From contig CAOJJB010000018.1 of NCBI GenBank assembly GCA_948436975.1, positions 1 through 37,126 on the forward strand: 37,126 bases of DNA, in the 5' to 3' direction. Below the pieces are notes generated by a model that was not told the DNA's origin, did no database searches, and saw only the letters and a program-made list of their open reading frames with translations. Shown in pieces: positions 17,301 through 24,684 of this stretch. The DNA comes from an uncultured Clostridium sp. GTDB taxonomy: Bacteria; Bacillota; Clostridia; TANB77; CAG-508. Made by a program: the position numbers and the translations under genes. Each line of letters begins with the position of its first letter. The first letter of the stretch is position 1.

Positions 17301-17610
17301 GATGGATAATAAGTTACAAACAGGAGCGTCAGATATAATTCCAGCATATATTTCAAAAGATGGAATTCTAAGTGAAAAAAAATCTAGTGTAATAAATAAA
17401 GAAGACTTTCAAAAATTACAAATAAAAGTAAAAGAAATTATAAAGGAGATTTCAAGAGAGATTTTAACAGGAAAAATAGATATAAAGCCATATAATTACA
17501 ATAAAAAAACAGGATGTGATTATTGTAAATATAAAACAATTTGTATGTTTAATACTAATATAAAAGGAAATGAATATAATTATATTGACCAAAAGGTATT
17601 AAATAAGTGA
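14326..17610 (+). CDS. addB: AddB subunit of AddAB helicase-nuclease
   Basis: AddB partners AddA in double-strand-break end resection and Chi recognition. The 1094-residue product begins with a Walker A motif in LIYGRSGTGKS. The C-terminal RecB-type nuclease is visible as GSFMHEVIDLFF and then RIIDYKSSTKDLD with the catalytic Asp and Lys. The iron-sulphur cysteines are the first in RRCPFSFHLTYGL and three in GCDYCKYKTICMF (C-x2-C-x5-C), as in Bacillus AddB. ATG at 14326 follows TTGGAGG. In most Firmicutes addA is immediately downstream; here alr follows after 14 bases and addA is not in the window. The gene itself looks intact. Confidence 0.95.
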   Translation: MRLNLIYGRSGTGKSEYICNDIKKYIGKKKVYLIVPEQGNLSAEKKLFNILKLNSLINIEVLTLSRMAYRVSNEIGGNNSHLSKVGKDMLIFDLISKEKSNLNFLGKSEKNIDIVGRLFTELKKHQISINDLENTNIKSQYTNLKLQDIIKLYKRYEEKLNNNFIDENDSLTLLAENLNKTNMFEDTVIYIDEFLGFTPQEYNVFKEIIKQTYEVNVGITTDNLKNNTTKENDIFYFNKKYANKLKSIAEENNLEINEIYLEKNYRFKNKELKFLEENYCNYKVKYEEENNNIKLFLANNPYTELEYVAQNIYKLVKKCGYNYNEIGIIAEDVDKYSEDAKAICNKYEIPLFVDNKKELNQNILIKFIISMLEIFQKNWSFDSIFNYLKIGLLEIEKEDIYMLENYCRKWGIKGTKFYNREFNYEEINDRQEKLEKIRKQIINPLIEFKKNVSTNKNVVQITKEIYNFLINNKINEKLDNKIKNYNSIELSDEYNTSYKILINILDEMCLIFKEEKVTFEKYKQLLEIGLTSSKLGKIPATQDQVVLGDTERTRSNKLKVIFIIGINDGTFPKINKVEGYFNDLDREILKEEAGIELAKNSVDSLYEEQFNIYRTLTTPEEKLFLSYSSSDKEGKSIRPSILIKKIKRIFPNIKEESDIIERKFVKTNEKASFEEVLNAYKEYLEGKELSNETQELLRYFFAKDANRFKRAISGIYYTNKAEEISKENIEKLYGASLKTSVSRLENYRRCPFSFHLTYGLKLKEKEEIKIERINTGSFMHEVIDLFFKKIDENGIRIKEITDEEILKIVSIIVKELLETSRYYIFSSSAKYRLLTRRLKKVVYQSICYIVYSLKYSDFSILGHELEFSNTGEYNTIKLDIDNKKVEITGKIDRIDTAKLSDKQYVRIIDYKSSTKDLDINQVLFGIQIQLITYLDAICEQTELKPSGILYMGLIDNVVKNAKNLTEEEIENKIRNNFKMKGLILADVSVIKMMDNKLQTGASDIIPAYISKDGILSEKKSSVINKEDFQKLQIKVKEIIKEISREILTGKIDIKPYNYNKKTGCDYCKYKTICMFNTNIKGNEYNYIDQKVLNK

Positions 17611-17624
17611 GGAGAATAAACTAA

Positions 17625-18713
17625 ATGGAAATTACAAGACCCACAAAGATGATTATTGACTTAAATGCTTTTAATTATAATGTAGAGCAAATTAAAAATA
17701 TCGTAGGAAAAGATGTTAAACTAATGCCAGCAGTTAAGGCAAATGGATATGGAACATATATAAATAAAATAAATTTCATATTAAATCAATTTGACATATT
17801 AGCGTTAGCAATTGTAGATGAAGGAGTAGATTTAAGAAAACAAGGATATGAAAAAGAAATTTTTATATTAAATCAACCAGACAAAGAGGAAATTGAAAAA
17901 ATAATAAAATATAACATAACAATAGGAGTAAGTGATTATAGTTTTATAGAAGAACTAGGAAAAAAAGAAGAAAAAATAAAAGTACACATAGAAGTTGATA
18001 CAGGAATGGGAAGAACAGGAATAACTCCCAAAAATATTGTAGAATTTATTGAAAAAATAGAGCAATATTCGAATATAGAAATAGAAGGTATATATACACA
18101 TTTGTCATCAGCAGATATAGATGTAGAGTATACCAAAGAACAATTAGAAAAGTTTGAAAATAGTGTATCTAAAGCAAAGGAATTTTTAGGAGAAATAAAA
18201 TATATTCATTGCTCAGCATCAAATGGAATATTACATTTTCCATATAGCTATAATAACTTAGTAAGGCCTGGAATAATATTATATGGTTATGAAGCAGGAG
18301 ACAATACTTTTGAGAAAATTAATTTAAAACCAGTAGCTAAACTGAAATCAAAAGTTACTTTTTTAAAAGAAGTAGATAAAAATACATCAATAAGTTATTC
18401 AAGAAAATTTATAACAGATAAAAAAAGCAAAATAGCTACAATACCAGTGGGATATGCAGATGGAATTCCAAGGGCATTATCTAATAAAGGATATGTAGTA
18501 ATAAATAATAAAAAAGCTCCTATTATAGGAAGTATATGTATGGATAGCTTTATGGTAGATGTAACAGATATAGAGAATGTTATGGTAGGCACAGATGTGT
18601 ATCTTTGGGATAATGATATAATTACTTTAGAATCTATAGCAAATTTAGTAGGAACTATAAATTATGAAATACTAAGTACAATATCATACAGAGTTCCTAG
18701 AGAATTTATATAA
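17625..18713 (+). CDS. alr: alanine racemase
   Basis: This PLP enzyme interconverts L- and D-alanine for peptidoglycan. K38 in MPAVKANGYG is the PLP lysine; the conserved GMGRTGI (about residues 127-133), IHCSASNG, VRPGIILYG and IPVGYADGIPRAL segments follow, and the second-subunit catalytic tyrosine lies in SISYSRKF. The length of 362 is normal. ATG at 17625 follows GAGGAG that overlaps the addB stop, so translation is probably coupled. It may be the vegetative enzyme or, in spore formers, a spore-associated racemase; the context does not decide. Confidence 0.96.
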   Translation: MEITRPTKMIIDLNAFNYNVEQIKNIVGKDVKLMPAVKANGYGTYINKINFILNQFDILALAIVDEGVDLRKQGYEKEIFILNQPDKEEIEKIIKYNITIGVSDYSFIEELGKKEEKIKVHIEVDTGMGRTGITPKNIVEFIEKIEQYSNIEIEGIYTHLSSADIDVEYTKEQLEKFENSVSKAKEFLGEIKYIHCSASNGILHFPYSYNNLVRPGIILYGYEAGDNTFEKINLKPVAKLKSKVTFLKEVDKNTSISYSRKFITDKKSKIATIPVGYADGIPRALSNKGYVVINNKKAPIIGSICMDSFMVDVTDIENVMVGTDVYLWDNDIITLESIANLVGTINYEILSTISYRVPREFI

Positions 18714-18737
18714 AATATATTCTAGAAAGGATAGAGT

Positions 18738-19526
18738 ATGTTTAATCAGAGCGAAGAAATCATATATAATAATAAAAATGGAATTGAATATATACAATTT
18801 AAAAAATTGCTAGATTTAAACGTAAAACATGCATATACATTAAAAGGTGAAGGTCTAGATTTTTATTATAATGCTAAAGAAGAATTAGAAAGTAATAGAA
18901 AACTTTTTGAATCATTAGGATTAAATTTGAATACATGTGTTAAACCAATTCAAACTCATACAAGTAAAGTCAAGTGTATAAATAGAATAATGACTAAAGA
19001 AGAATTAGAAAATGTAGATGGCTTAATTACAAACATAAAAGGGATTACATTAGCAACAACAAATGCTGATTGTATACTGTTTTTATTTTATGATCCAGTA
19101 AAAAGAGTTATAGCAAATGTTCATTCAGGATGGAAAGGTACTTTTCAAAAAATATCAGAAAAAACAGTTACAAAAATGATAAATTATTATAACTGTAATC
19201 CATCGGATATATTATGTTTTATTTGCCCAAGTATTCGAAAGTGTCATTTTGAGGTAGATGAAGATGTAAAAATATTATGCGAAAATATTTTTGCATTTAC
19301 AAACAGAACAAAAGAATTTATAGAAAAAGGAAGAATTATAGAACAAAAGCAAAAATATATGATAGATACTATTTTAATAAATAAGATACTTTTAGAAGAT
19401 TTAGGAATAAAAAGTAATAATATTATAGATTGTAATTTATGCAGTGTTTGTAATAGTGATAAAATAGCATCTTACAGAGTAGAAGGAAAAAAATTTAAAA
19501 GAGCAACTGCAGTAATTACTTTATAA
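18738..19526 (+). CDS. pgeF: PgeF/YlmD/LACC1 family protein
   Basis: Members of this family (formerly polyphenol oxidase or DUF152) act on purine nucleosides in vitro, and the E. coli homologue edits peptidoglycan precursors carrying L-Ser. The zinc and catalytic residues are all present: H74 in IQTHTSKV, C112 in TTNADC and H129 in ANVHSGWKGT. The C-terminal ASYRVEGKKFKRATAVI is also family-typical. The length is 262. AGAAAGGA precedes the ATG; the spacer from alr is 24 bases, which places it with a cell wall gene. In Bacillus the homologue ylmD sits next to sigE/sigG; here it is 16 kb away from sigE. Confidence 0.92.
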   Translation: MFNQSEEIIYNNKNGIEYIQFKKLLDLNVKHAYTLKGEGLDFYYNAKEELESNRKLFESLGLNLNTCVKPIQTHTSKVKCINRIMTKEELENVDGLITNIKGITLATTNADCILFLFYDPVKRVIANVHSGWKGTFQKISEKTVTKMINYYNCNPSDILCFICPSIRKCHFEVDEDVKILCENIFAFTNRTKEFIEKGRIIEQKQKYMIDTILINKILLEDLGIKSNNIIDCNLCSVCNSDKIASYRVEGKKFKRATAVITL

Positions 19527-19541
19527 TATAAAGGGGTAATT

Positions 19542-20096
19542 ATGTTTGAGAAATTAGAAGAAATTGATGAAGTAGTAAAAAAATGTACTAAATGTAATTT
19601 ATGTAAGAATAGAACCCAAACTGTATTTGGAACAGGAAATCAAAATGCAGAAGTTATGTTTATAGGAGAAGGACCAGGAGCAGATGAAGATAGAGAAGGA
19701 GAACCTTTTGTTGGTAAAGCAGGTAAATTAATGAATCAAGCTTTTTTAGGTATAGGCATAAAAAGGGAAGATGTGTATATAGGAAATATAGTAAAATGTA
19801 GACCACCAGGAAATAGAACACCATTTAAAGAGGAAGCAAATGCTTGTTTAGATTATTTAAGAAATCAAGTTATGATAATAAAACCTAAAATAGTAGTTTT
19901 GATGGGAAATACTGCTTTAAAAAACATTTTAGGAGAAGAATATGGTATTACAGCATCAAGAGGAAAATGGATAGAGAAAAAAGGAATAAAATATATGCCT
20001 ACTTTTCATCCAGCTGCATTACTTAGAGATGATAGTAAAAAAATAGATTTTTGGAAAGATTTAAAATTAGTAAAAGAAAAAATGTTAAAAATATAA
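19542..20096 (+). CDS. family 4 uracil-DNA glycosylase
   Basis: This enzyme removes uracil from DNA and carries a 4Fe-4S cluster. The four ligands are C15 and C18 (KKCTKC), C86 ([11 protein letters not shown]) and C102 (EANACLDYL). Motif A is GEGPGADED at 42-50 and the catalytic-pocket motif is FHPAALLR with H156. At 184 residues it is the size of bacterial family 4 members and lacks the long extensions of type 5 enzymes. AAGGGG precedes the ATG. It is the last gene of the ogg-to-UDG run and is followed by a terminator. The gene name differs between databases, so none is given. Confidence 0.94.
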   Translation: MFEKLEEIDEVVKKCTKCNLCKNRTQTVFGTGNQNAEVMFIGEGPGADEDREGEPFVGKAGKLMNQAFLGIGIKREDVYIGNIVKCRPPGNRTPFKEEANACLDYLRNQVMIIKPKIVVLMGNTALKNILGEEYGITASRGKWIEKKGIKYMPTFHPAALLRDDSKKIDFWKDLKLVKEKMLKI

Positions 20097-20098
20097 AT

Positions 20099-20136
20099 AA
20101 TGACTTACTTTTAATAGTAAGTCATTTGTTTATATT
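20099..20136. terminator. bidirectional terminator between convergent genes
   Basis: AATGACTTACT (20099-20109) pairs with AGTAAGTCATT (20116-20126), 11 bp with a six-base loop, and is followed by TGTTTATATTTGTTTT. On the minus strand the tail is also T-rich, so it can serve the UDG operon and the converging gene at 20141. Confidence 0.8.
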
Positions 20137-20140
20137 TGTT

Positions 20141-21274
20141 TTAATATTCTTTTTGTCTAAAAGTTTCTTCAACTAATAATTTGAATTTATCAAATAATCT
20201 TTTAAAAAATTGAAATCCATAAGTTTGTGATTCTACATTTGAAAGTTCATTAGTAATAGAATCAAGAGTTAATATATTTCCATATTTTAAAATAAATTCT
20301 TTTTTATCTTCTAGTTTGCTTATCATATCTGTATAAAAATCATTATAAAAGTTATAATTTTCTGTATTAATTAAAATATGTCTAAAGTTATATAATTTAT
20401 ATTGAAAATCGTCTATGTCTTCTAAAGTTCTTATACAATTTAATTCTGTATTAAAACAGTTTAAGATTATAATGTTTTGTGTTTCAAGTGTTTTTTCGAA
20501 TATAATCTTTTTCAAGTTATCTATTTTATCTTTGATATTTTTCACTTTTTTAATACTTTTAAATTGTTCTGTAAAAAGTGAAAATTTATATATTTCAGCT
20601 GATAGTTTTGTTTCATATTCACAAATTAAATCAAAGTTATATTCAATTTCTGAATATGTTTTAGCACTAGTTTTAGCAATAAAAGTATTTTTAAATATAT
20701 CATCACTGTAAAGAGTGCTATGATATAATGGATAAGTTCCTGTAAAATAAATCATTTCATTAAGTAAAGCTGTTTGAATAGGATAAAAATCAGGACTTTC
20801 TGTTGATAATTCCATATTATAATATTTTACATGGTCAAGTTGTGAATTTGTAGCAATAGAAGCCATATGTTGAACAGCAGCTTCATTTAGTGCCATACCA
20901 TTATTAGCAGTACCTTGCATATTATAAAGACCAAGACGTAATAATTTACCACGTTTATTTTTTACTTCTTGAATAAAATGTAAAGATTCATGTATTGCTA
21001 ATGTATTTAAATCCTCTAGATTCATATCTTTACTAAAATAAATAGAATTATTTTTATAAAAGTATTTTGCCATAGCCATATCATTTGGCATTTCTGCAAT
21101 ATACATATCTAATTTAGAAATAGAATCATATAAATCTTGCTTATCTATATTGTGTTCTGGAAATGATTCTGTTATTTTTTCAGATATATTGTTAGCAATT
21201 CTATTTATTTCTAAGGTATTCAATTTTCCTATTATTTTTATTCCTTCATTTTTTAAGATAGAATCTATACTCAT
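20141..21274 (-). CDS. uncharacterised HExxH (zincin-like) protein
   Basis: I do not recognise the family. The 377-residue protein has a zinc-peptidase motif HESLHFIQ at residues 95-102 (H95, E96, H99) and, 36 residues after H95, LNEAAVQHM with E131 as a candidate third ligand in a gluzincin-like arrangement. Before the motif, YFYKNNSIYFSKDMNLEDLN resembles the strand leading into the active-site helix. The C-terminal 170 residues are predicted helical and rich in K, N, I and F. There is no signal peptide or membrane segment, so the protein is likely cytosolic, and the substrate is unknown. The ATG follows TGAGGAG. It is transcribed alone, convergent with the repair operon and divergent from the secreted peptidase. 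Confidence 0.8.
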   Translation of the reverse strand: MSIDSILKNEGIKIIGKLNTLEINRIANNISEKITESFPEHNIDKQDLYDSISKLDMYIAEMPNDMAMAKYFYKNNSIYFSKDMNLEDLNTLAIHESLHFIQEVKNKRGKLLRLGLYNMQGTANNGMALNEAAVQHMASIATNSQLDHVKYYNMELSTESPDFYPIQTALLNEMIYFTGTYPLYHSTLYSDDIFKNTFIAKTSAKTYSEIEYNFDLICEYETKLSAEIYKFSLFTEQFKSIKKVKNIKDKIDNLKKIIFEKTLETQNIIILNCFNTELNCIRTLEDIDDFQYKLYNFRHILINTENYNFYNDFYTDMISKLEDKKEFILKYGNILTLDSITNELSNVESQTYGFQFFKRLFDKFKLLVEETFRQKEY

Positions 21275-21306
21275 AATAACTCCTCAAATCTTTAGTGTAC
21301 ATATAT

Positions 21307-21334
21307 ATTATACAACAAAAAAAGCAAATATAAA
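21307..21334 (-). promoter_or_regulatory. possible promoter of the HExxH gene
   Basis: On the minus strand, a TATAAT (21307-21312) lies 33 bases before the start codon, with a poor TTTATA (21329-21334) 16 bases upstream of it. The 295-base divergent spacer that follows contains no gene; a GC-richer patch at about 21440-21500 is unexplained. Confidence 0.4.
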
Positions 21335-21355
21335 TATCAACTCTATTAAGAAAAT

Positions 21356-21374
21356 ATTACATTTTAATTACAAA
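21356..21374 (+). repeat. 19-base repeat, copy A
   Basis: ATTACATTTTAATTACAAA occurs here and identically at 32404-32422. It contains a direct repeat, ATTACA-N5-ATTACA, with an 11-base period. This copy is in the divergent spacer between the HExxH gene and the secreted peptidase. Confidence 0.5.
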
Positions 21375-21508
21375 TAATAATTATAATAATTATAAATAAA
21401 TGTTATAAAAACTTAATATAAGTAAATAAATATATGTAGAGTAGAAATCTCCGTAATAAAGCGAAATAATTTAGTAGATGTGAAAGTCAGAAAGCATAGG
21501 TGTTTTAC

Positions 21509-21536
21509 TTGATTTGAATTTTAAAAAGAGTATAAT
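21509..21536 (+). promoter_or_regulatory. promoter of the dockerin peptidase
   Basis: TTGATT (21509-21514) and TATAAT (21531-21536) are 16 bases apart, 34 bases before the start. The -35 lies in TTACTTGATTT, an 11-mer that is also present at the promoter of the cohesin gene (23681-23691), which suggests coordinate expression. Confidence 0.6.
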
Positions 21537-21569
21537 TAATATGAAGTTATTTTTGAAAGAGAGTAAAAT

Positions 21570-23651
21570 ATGAAAAAAATGTTAAAATTAAAAAAAGAAA
21601 GAATAGTATTAATATGTATAATTAGTTTTCTTTTAAGTTTACTTTTAACAGTAAAGGTTTTGGCAACAGATTTTGAATTGGAAGTTACAAAAGAATATGA
21701 AGATTGGCAAAATTTACCTGATGGAGAAAAAACGCATACAAATATGCCACAAACGTTTTCTTTTGAAATACCAAATAGTATATTGAATAAGTATGAAACG
21801 AGAAAGGTTCCAAATTTAGTAGGTTCATTAACTAAGAATAGTAATATGAATTTAACCCAAGTTTCAGCAAGTAATTTAGATAGTAGATTTAATTTAGCAG
21901 ATAATTTAGACATGAGAGTAGAAAATCAAGGAATTACAAATGAATGTTGGGCATTTTCAATAATAAAATCTATGGAAACAAATATTGCATTAAAGAATGG
22001 TGAAAAAGAACTAAAGAACTTTTCTGAAAGACATATGGATTATTCTTTAATAAAAACATTTAATGATGGAATAAATAAAAATGGATTGAATAGAGAAGCA
22101 GGAAATGGTGGACTACCTATAATGGGATTAGCTTATCTTACAAATGGACAAGGAGCAGTATTAGAAGAAGATATGCCATTTGAAAATAATATGGATAAAA
22201 TATATCTAAATGATATAAATAAAAAAAATAATACAATAGCTACTGATTATTTAGTTATTCCAGGAATAATTAAAAACTATAAGAAAGATAGAAATGGAAA
22301 TACATTAAGTGTTACTTATTCTGATACAGATGGAAATATATACTCATCATCAGAAGTATCAGCAATTAGAAATATTATAAAAGAACATTTAATGAAAAAT
22401 GGAGCAATTACGGCATTTACAGCTGGATCAAAATCTCAATTTTATAATAATTCAGAATCTATATTTGCTTCAACAGCATATAATTGTAATGATACATCAA
22501 TAATAAGAGACCATGGAATAACAATAGTAGGATGGGATGATAATTATTCAAGAGATAATTTTAAAGAAGGAACAAAACCATCAACAGATGGAGCATATAT
22601 AGTATTAAATTCATATGGAAATAATGTATTTGGAAATGGATACTTGTATATATCATATGAAGATTGTTTAATAGAAAGTGAATTATATGGAATAAGTTCA
22701 ACATCTAGTGTAGATTATGATAATTTGTACCAACATGATAATTTTGGAGGTGTTTTAAAATTATCAACAGAACAATCAAAAACAGGATATTTTGCTAATG
22801 TATTTGATAGAGATCCATCAAAAAATGAAACATTAAATAGTGTAGGTGTTACTGTTTGTGATTATTCAAATGTTGAAATCTTTGTAAATCCAAATAGTAA
22901 TAGTTTAGATACAAAAGATCTAATAGAAGTAGGAAAATCAACAAATATGTTAGAGCCTGGATACCATAGAATAAATATATTACCAACTATATTAAATGGG
23001 AATGAGTTTGCAATAGTAATAAAGCAAACAGCTGTGCAAAGTGAAAAATTTAGTTTTGAAATAGAAGCCAATGTTCCAAATTCAGCATATAGTATGGTTA
23101 CATCTGATCATAAAAGTTATGTGTCATTTGATGGAAAATCATGGACAAATCTTGCATCATTAAGTGTATCAGGCATAGACATGTCAAAAGCAGATGTATG
23201 TATAAAAGGTTTTACAACAGAAAGTGAACAGTCAAATAATCCTAATATAGATATAATTTCATCAAGAACTTATAAAATTAATGATGGATACATATTAAAT
23301 ATTAGTCATGATACTACAAAAGAAAAGTTATTACAAAATATTACAACATCTTTAGACCAAAATATATTTGATGAAAATGGAAATGAAATTTTAAATAACA
23401 ATGAAATTATAAAAAATGGAATGAAATTGAAATTATCTGATAATTCTGAATATATATTAATTATAAGAGGAGATACTAATTGTGATGGAAAACTAAATTT
23501 AGTAGATTTGTCAAAACTATTACTTCATTATAATGAAATGCGAGGATTTGAATTAACAGGAACAGCATTAAAAGCAGCAGATATGAATTTAGATGGAGTA
23601 ATAAATTTAGTAGATTTATCTCAAATAATTGTTTTATATAATTCAATATAG
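21570..23651 (+). CDS. secreted papain-family (C1A) peptidase with C-terminal dockerin
   Basis: A basic start and hydrophobic stretch (residues 11-32, likely cut after VLA) form a signal peptide. The peptidase domain (about 105-375) has the papain residues: Q120 and C126 in NQGITNECWAFS, H315 in RDHGITIVGWDD and N347 in YIVLNSYGN. A beta-rich region at about 385-550 resembles the lectin-like domain often found after such peptidases. A short beta domain (565-633) precedes a type I dockerin at 635-693, with two calcium-binding repeats, DTNCDGKLNLVDLSKL and DMNLDGVINLVDLSQI, that share NLVDLS at the cohesin-contact positions. The enzyme is thus secreted and able to bind a cohesin; the next gene encodes one. 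An ATG follows GAAAGAG. Substrates are unknown. Confidence 0.93.
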   Translation: MKKMLKLKKERIVLICIISFLLSLLLTVKVLATDFELEVTKEYEDWQNLPDGEKTHTNMPQTFSFEIPNSILNKYETRKVPNLVGSLTKNSNMNLTQVSASNLDSRFNLADNLDMRVENQGITNECWAFSIIKSMETNIALKNGEKELKNFSERHMDYSLIKTFNDGINKNGLNREAGNGGLPIMGLAYLTNGQGAVLEEDMPFENNMDKIYLNDINKKNNTIATDYLVIPGIIKNYKKDRNGNTLSVTYSDTDGNIYSSSEVSAIRNIIKEHLMKNGAITAFTAGSKSQFYNNSESIFASTAYNCNDTSIIRDHGITIVGWDDNYSRDNFKEGTKPSTDGAYIVLNSYGNNVFGNGYLYISYEDCLIESELYGISSTSSVDYDNLYQHDNFGGVLKLSTEQSKTGYFANVFDRDPSKNETLNSVGVTVCDYSNVEIFVNPNSNSLDTKDLIEVGKSTNMLEPGYHRINILPTILNGNEFAIVIKQTAVQSEKFSFEIEANVPNSAYSMVTSDHKSYVSFDGKSWTNLASLSVSGIDMSKADVCIKGFTTESEQSNNPNIDIISSRTYKINDGYILNISHDTTKEKLLQNITTSLDQNIFDENGNEILNNNEIIKNGMKLKLSDNSEYILIIRGDTNCDGKLNLVDLSKLLLHYNEMRGFELTGTALKAADMNLDGVINLVDLSQIIVLYNSI

Positions 23652-23684
23652 TAATAATGTTATAAAAATGTAACAAAAAATTAC

Positions 23685-23713
23685 TTGATTTTTAAAACAT
23701 AAATGGTTATACT
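23685..23713 (+). promoter_or_regulatory. promoter of the cohesin gene
   Basis: TTGATT (23685-23690) and TATACT (23708-23713) are 17 bases apart, 19 bases before the start. The upstream context TTACTTGATTT is identical to that of the dockerin peptidase promoter. Confidence 0.55.
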
Positions 23714-23732
23714 TAAATAAAGGAGTGTTCAT

Positions 23733-24518
23733 ATGAAGAAGTTTTTAAAAGTTACTATTGTAGCTATATTATTAATAATTATGTGTACTAATATTGCAAA
23801 TGCTCTTAGTTTTACAGCTACAATGACGCCAAGCAGTTCAAATGTTGATCCATCAACTGAATTTACAATAAGAATAAAAGTTTCTAACTTAGATGTTGGT
23901 CCAAACGGAATAAATTCTTTAAGTGGTATATTAGAATATGATGAAAATGTATTTGAAGAATTAAATGAAAGTAGTTTTGAAGCTTTAAATGGTTGGGGAA
24001 GTCTTGCATATAATAGTGAAACAAAAAGGATTACAATAATGAAAGCATCTTTTGTTAAAACAGAAGAACAAGTTTTCCAAGTAACATTTAAAACCAAAAG
24101 CGATTTAGAAGAAGGAACATCAGGACAAATTCAATTTTCAAATATTAAAGCAGCAAATAGTGCAGAAGAAATAGGTGCTTCTGAAATTACAACAACAATA
24201 CACATAGGAGAAGGAAGCGTAGAAAATGAAATTGATGATGAAAATAATGTAAAAAAGAATAATCAAAATACAAACACAAATGGAAATAGACTTATAATTC
24301 CTACAAATAATACAGTAAATAACACAACAAATAATTCTATAAATAATGTAAATACAAATAAAGCAATACCAGGATATGTAAATCAAGAAAATTCAACAAA
24401 TGAAGATATACCTTATACAGGTATAGAAGATACATTAGTATATTTAATAGGAACAGGAATTATTATAGCAGTTGTATCTTATATAAAATTTCAAAAAATA
24501 AATAAAGATATAAAATAG
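23733..24518 (+). CDS. cohesin-domain surface protein with IPYTG sorting signal
   Basis: A signal peptide (1-24, ending ANA) is followed by a cohesin-type beta sandwich at about 26-158: FTATMTPSSSNVDPSTEFTI, then LSGILEYDENVFEEL, then ITIMKASFVKTEEQVFQVTF and IQFSNIKAANSAEEIGASEI. Residues 161-225 are an Asn/Thr-rich linker. The C-terminus is IPYTG (226-230), a hydrophobic span (232-251) and a lysine-containing tail, the layout of a sortase substrate with an LPXTG-like motif. The protein is therefore a one-cohesin, wall-anchored scaffold. It lies 81 bases after the dockerin peptidase, which is the obvious binding partner. An AAAGGAG site precedes the ATG. Without sortase the C-terminal span would still tether it to the membrane. 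The cohesin assignment is from pattern, not alignment. Confidence 0.85.
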   Translation: MKKFLKVTIVAILLIIMCTNIANALSFTATMTPSSSNVDPSTEFTIRIKVSNLDVGPNGINSLSGILEYDENVFEELNESSFEALNGWGSLAYNSETKRITIMKASFVKTEEQVFQVTFKTKSDLEEGTSGQIQFSNIKAANSAEEIGASEITTTIHIGEGSVENEIDDENNVKKNNQNTNTNGNRLIIPTNNTVNNTTNNSINNVNTNKAIPGYVNQENSTNEDIPYTGIEDTLVYLIGTGIIIAVVSYIKFQKINKDIK

Positions 24519-24531
24519 TAATTATTAAAGT

Positions 24532-24562
24532 AGAGCAACTTGAAAAAAGTTGCTCTTTTTGT
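24532..24562 (+). terminator. terminator after the cohesin gene
   Basis: AGAGCAACTT (24532-24541) pairs with AAGTTGCTCT (24547-24556) around a five-base loop and runs into TTTTT. Confidence 0.9.
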
Positions 24563-24624
24563 GTTATAGTAAAATGTTCTAAAATATACAATAGAAAAAT
24601 GTATATCAACATTTATAAAAATAT

Positions 24625-24653
24625 TTGAAAAATGAAATATGATAATATATAAT
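24625..24653 (+). promoter_or_regulatory. topB promoter
   Basis: TTGAAA (24625-24630) and TATAAT (24648-24653) are 17 bases apart, 31 bases before the topB start. Confidence 0.6.
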
Positions 24654-24684
24654 AAAATTACTAAAAATTTAAAGGATGTAATAA

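Noticed and set aside
20415-20711. 98-codon open frame antisense to the HExxH gene
   Set aside because: Its hydrophobic composition is what the reverse complement of a Lys/Asn/Ile-rich gene gives; no ribosome binding site.
21440-21500. GC-richer patch upstream of the peptidase promoter as a riboswitch
   Set aside because: I compared it from memory with cyclic di-GMP, glycine, preQ1 and cobalamin motifs and found no match or stable long stem; it also lies upstream of the likely transcription start.
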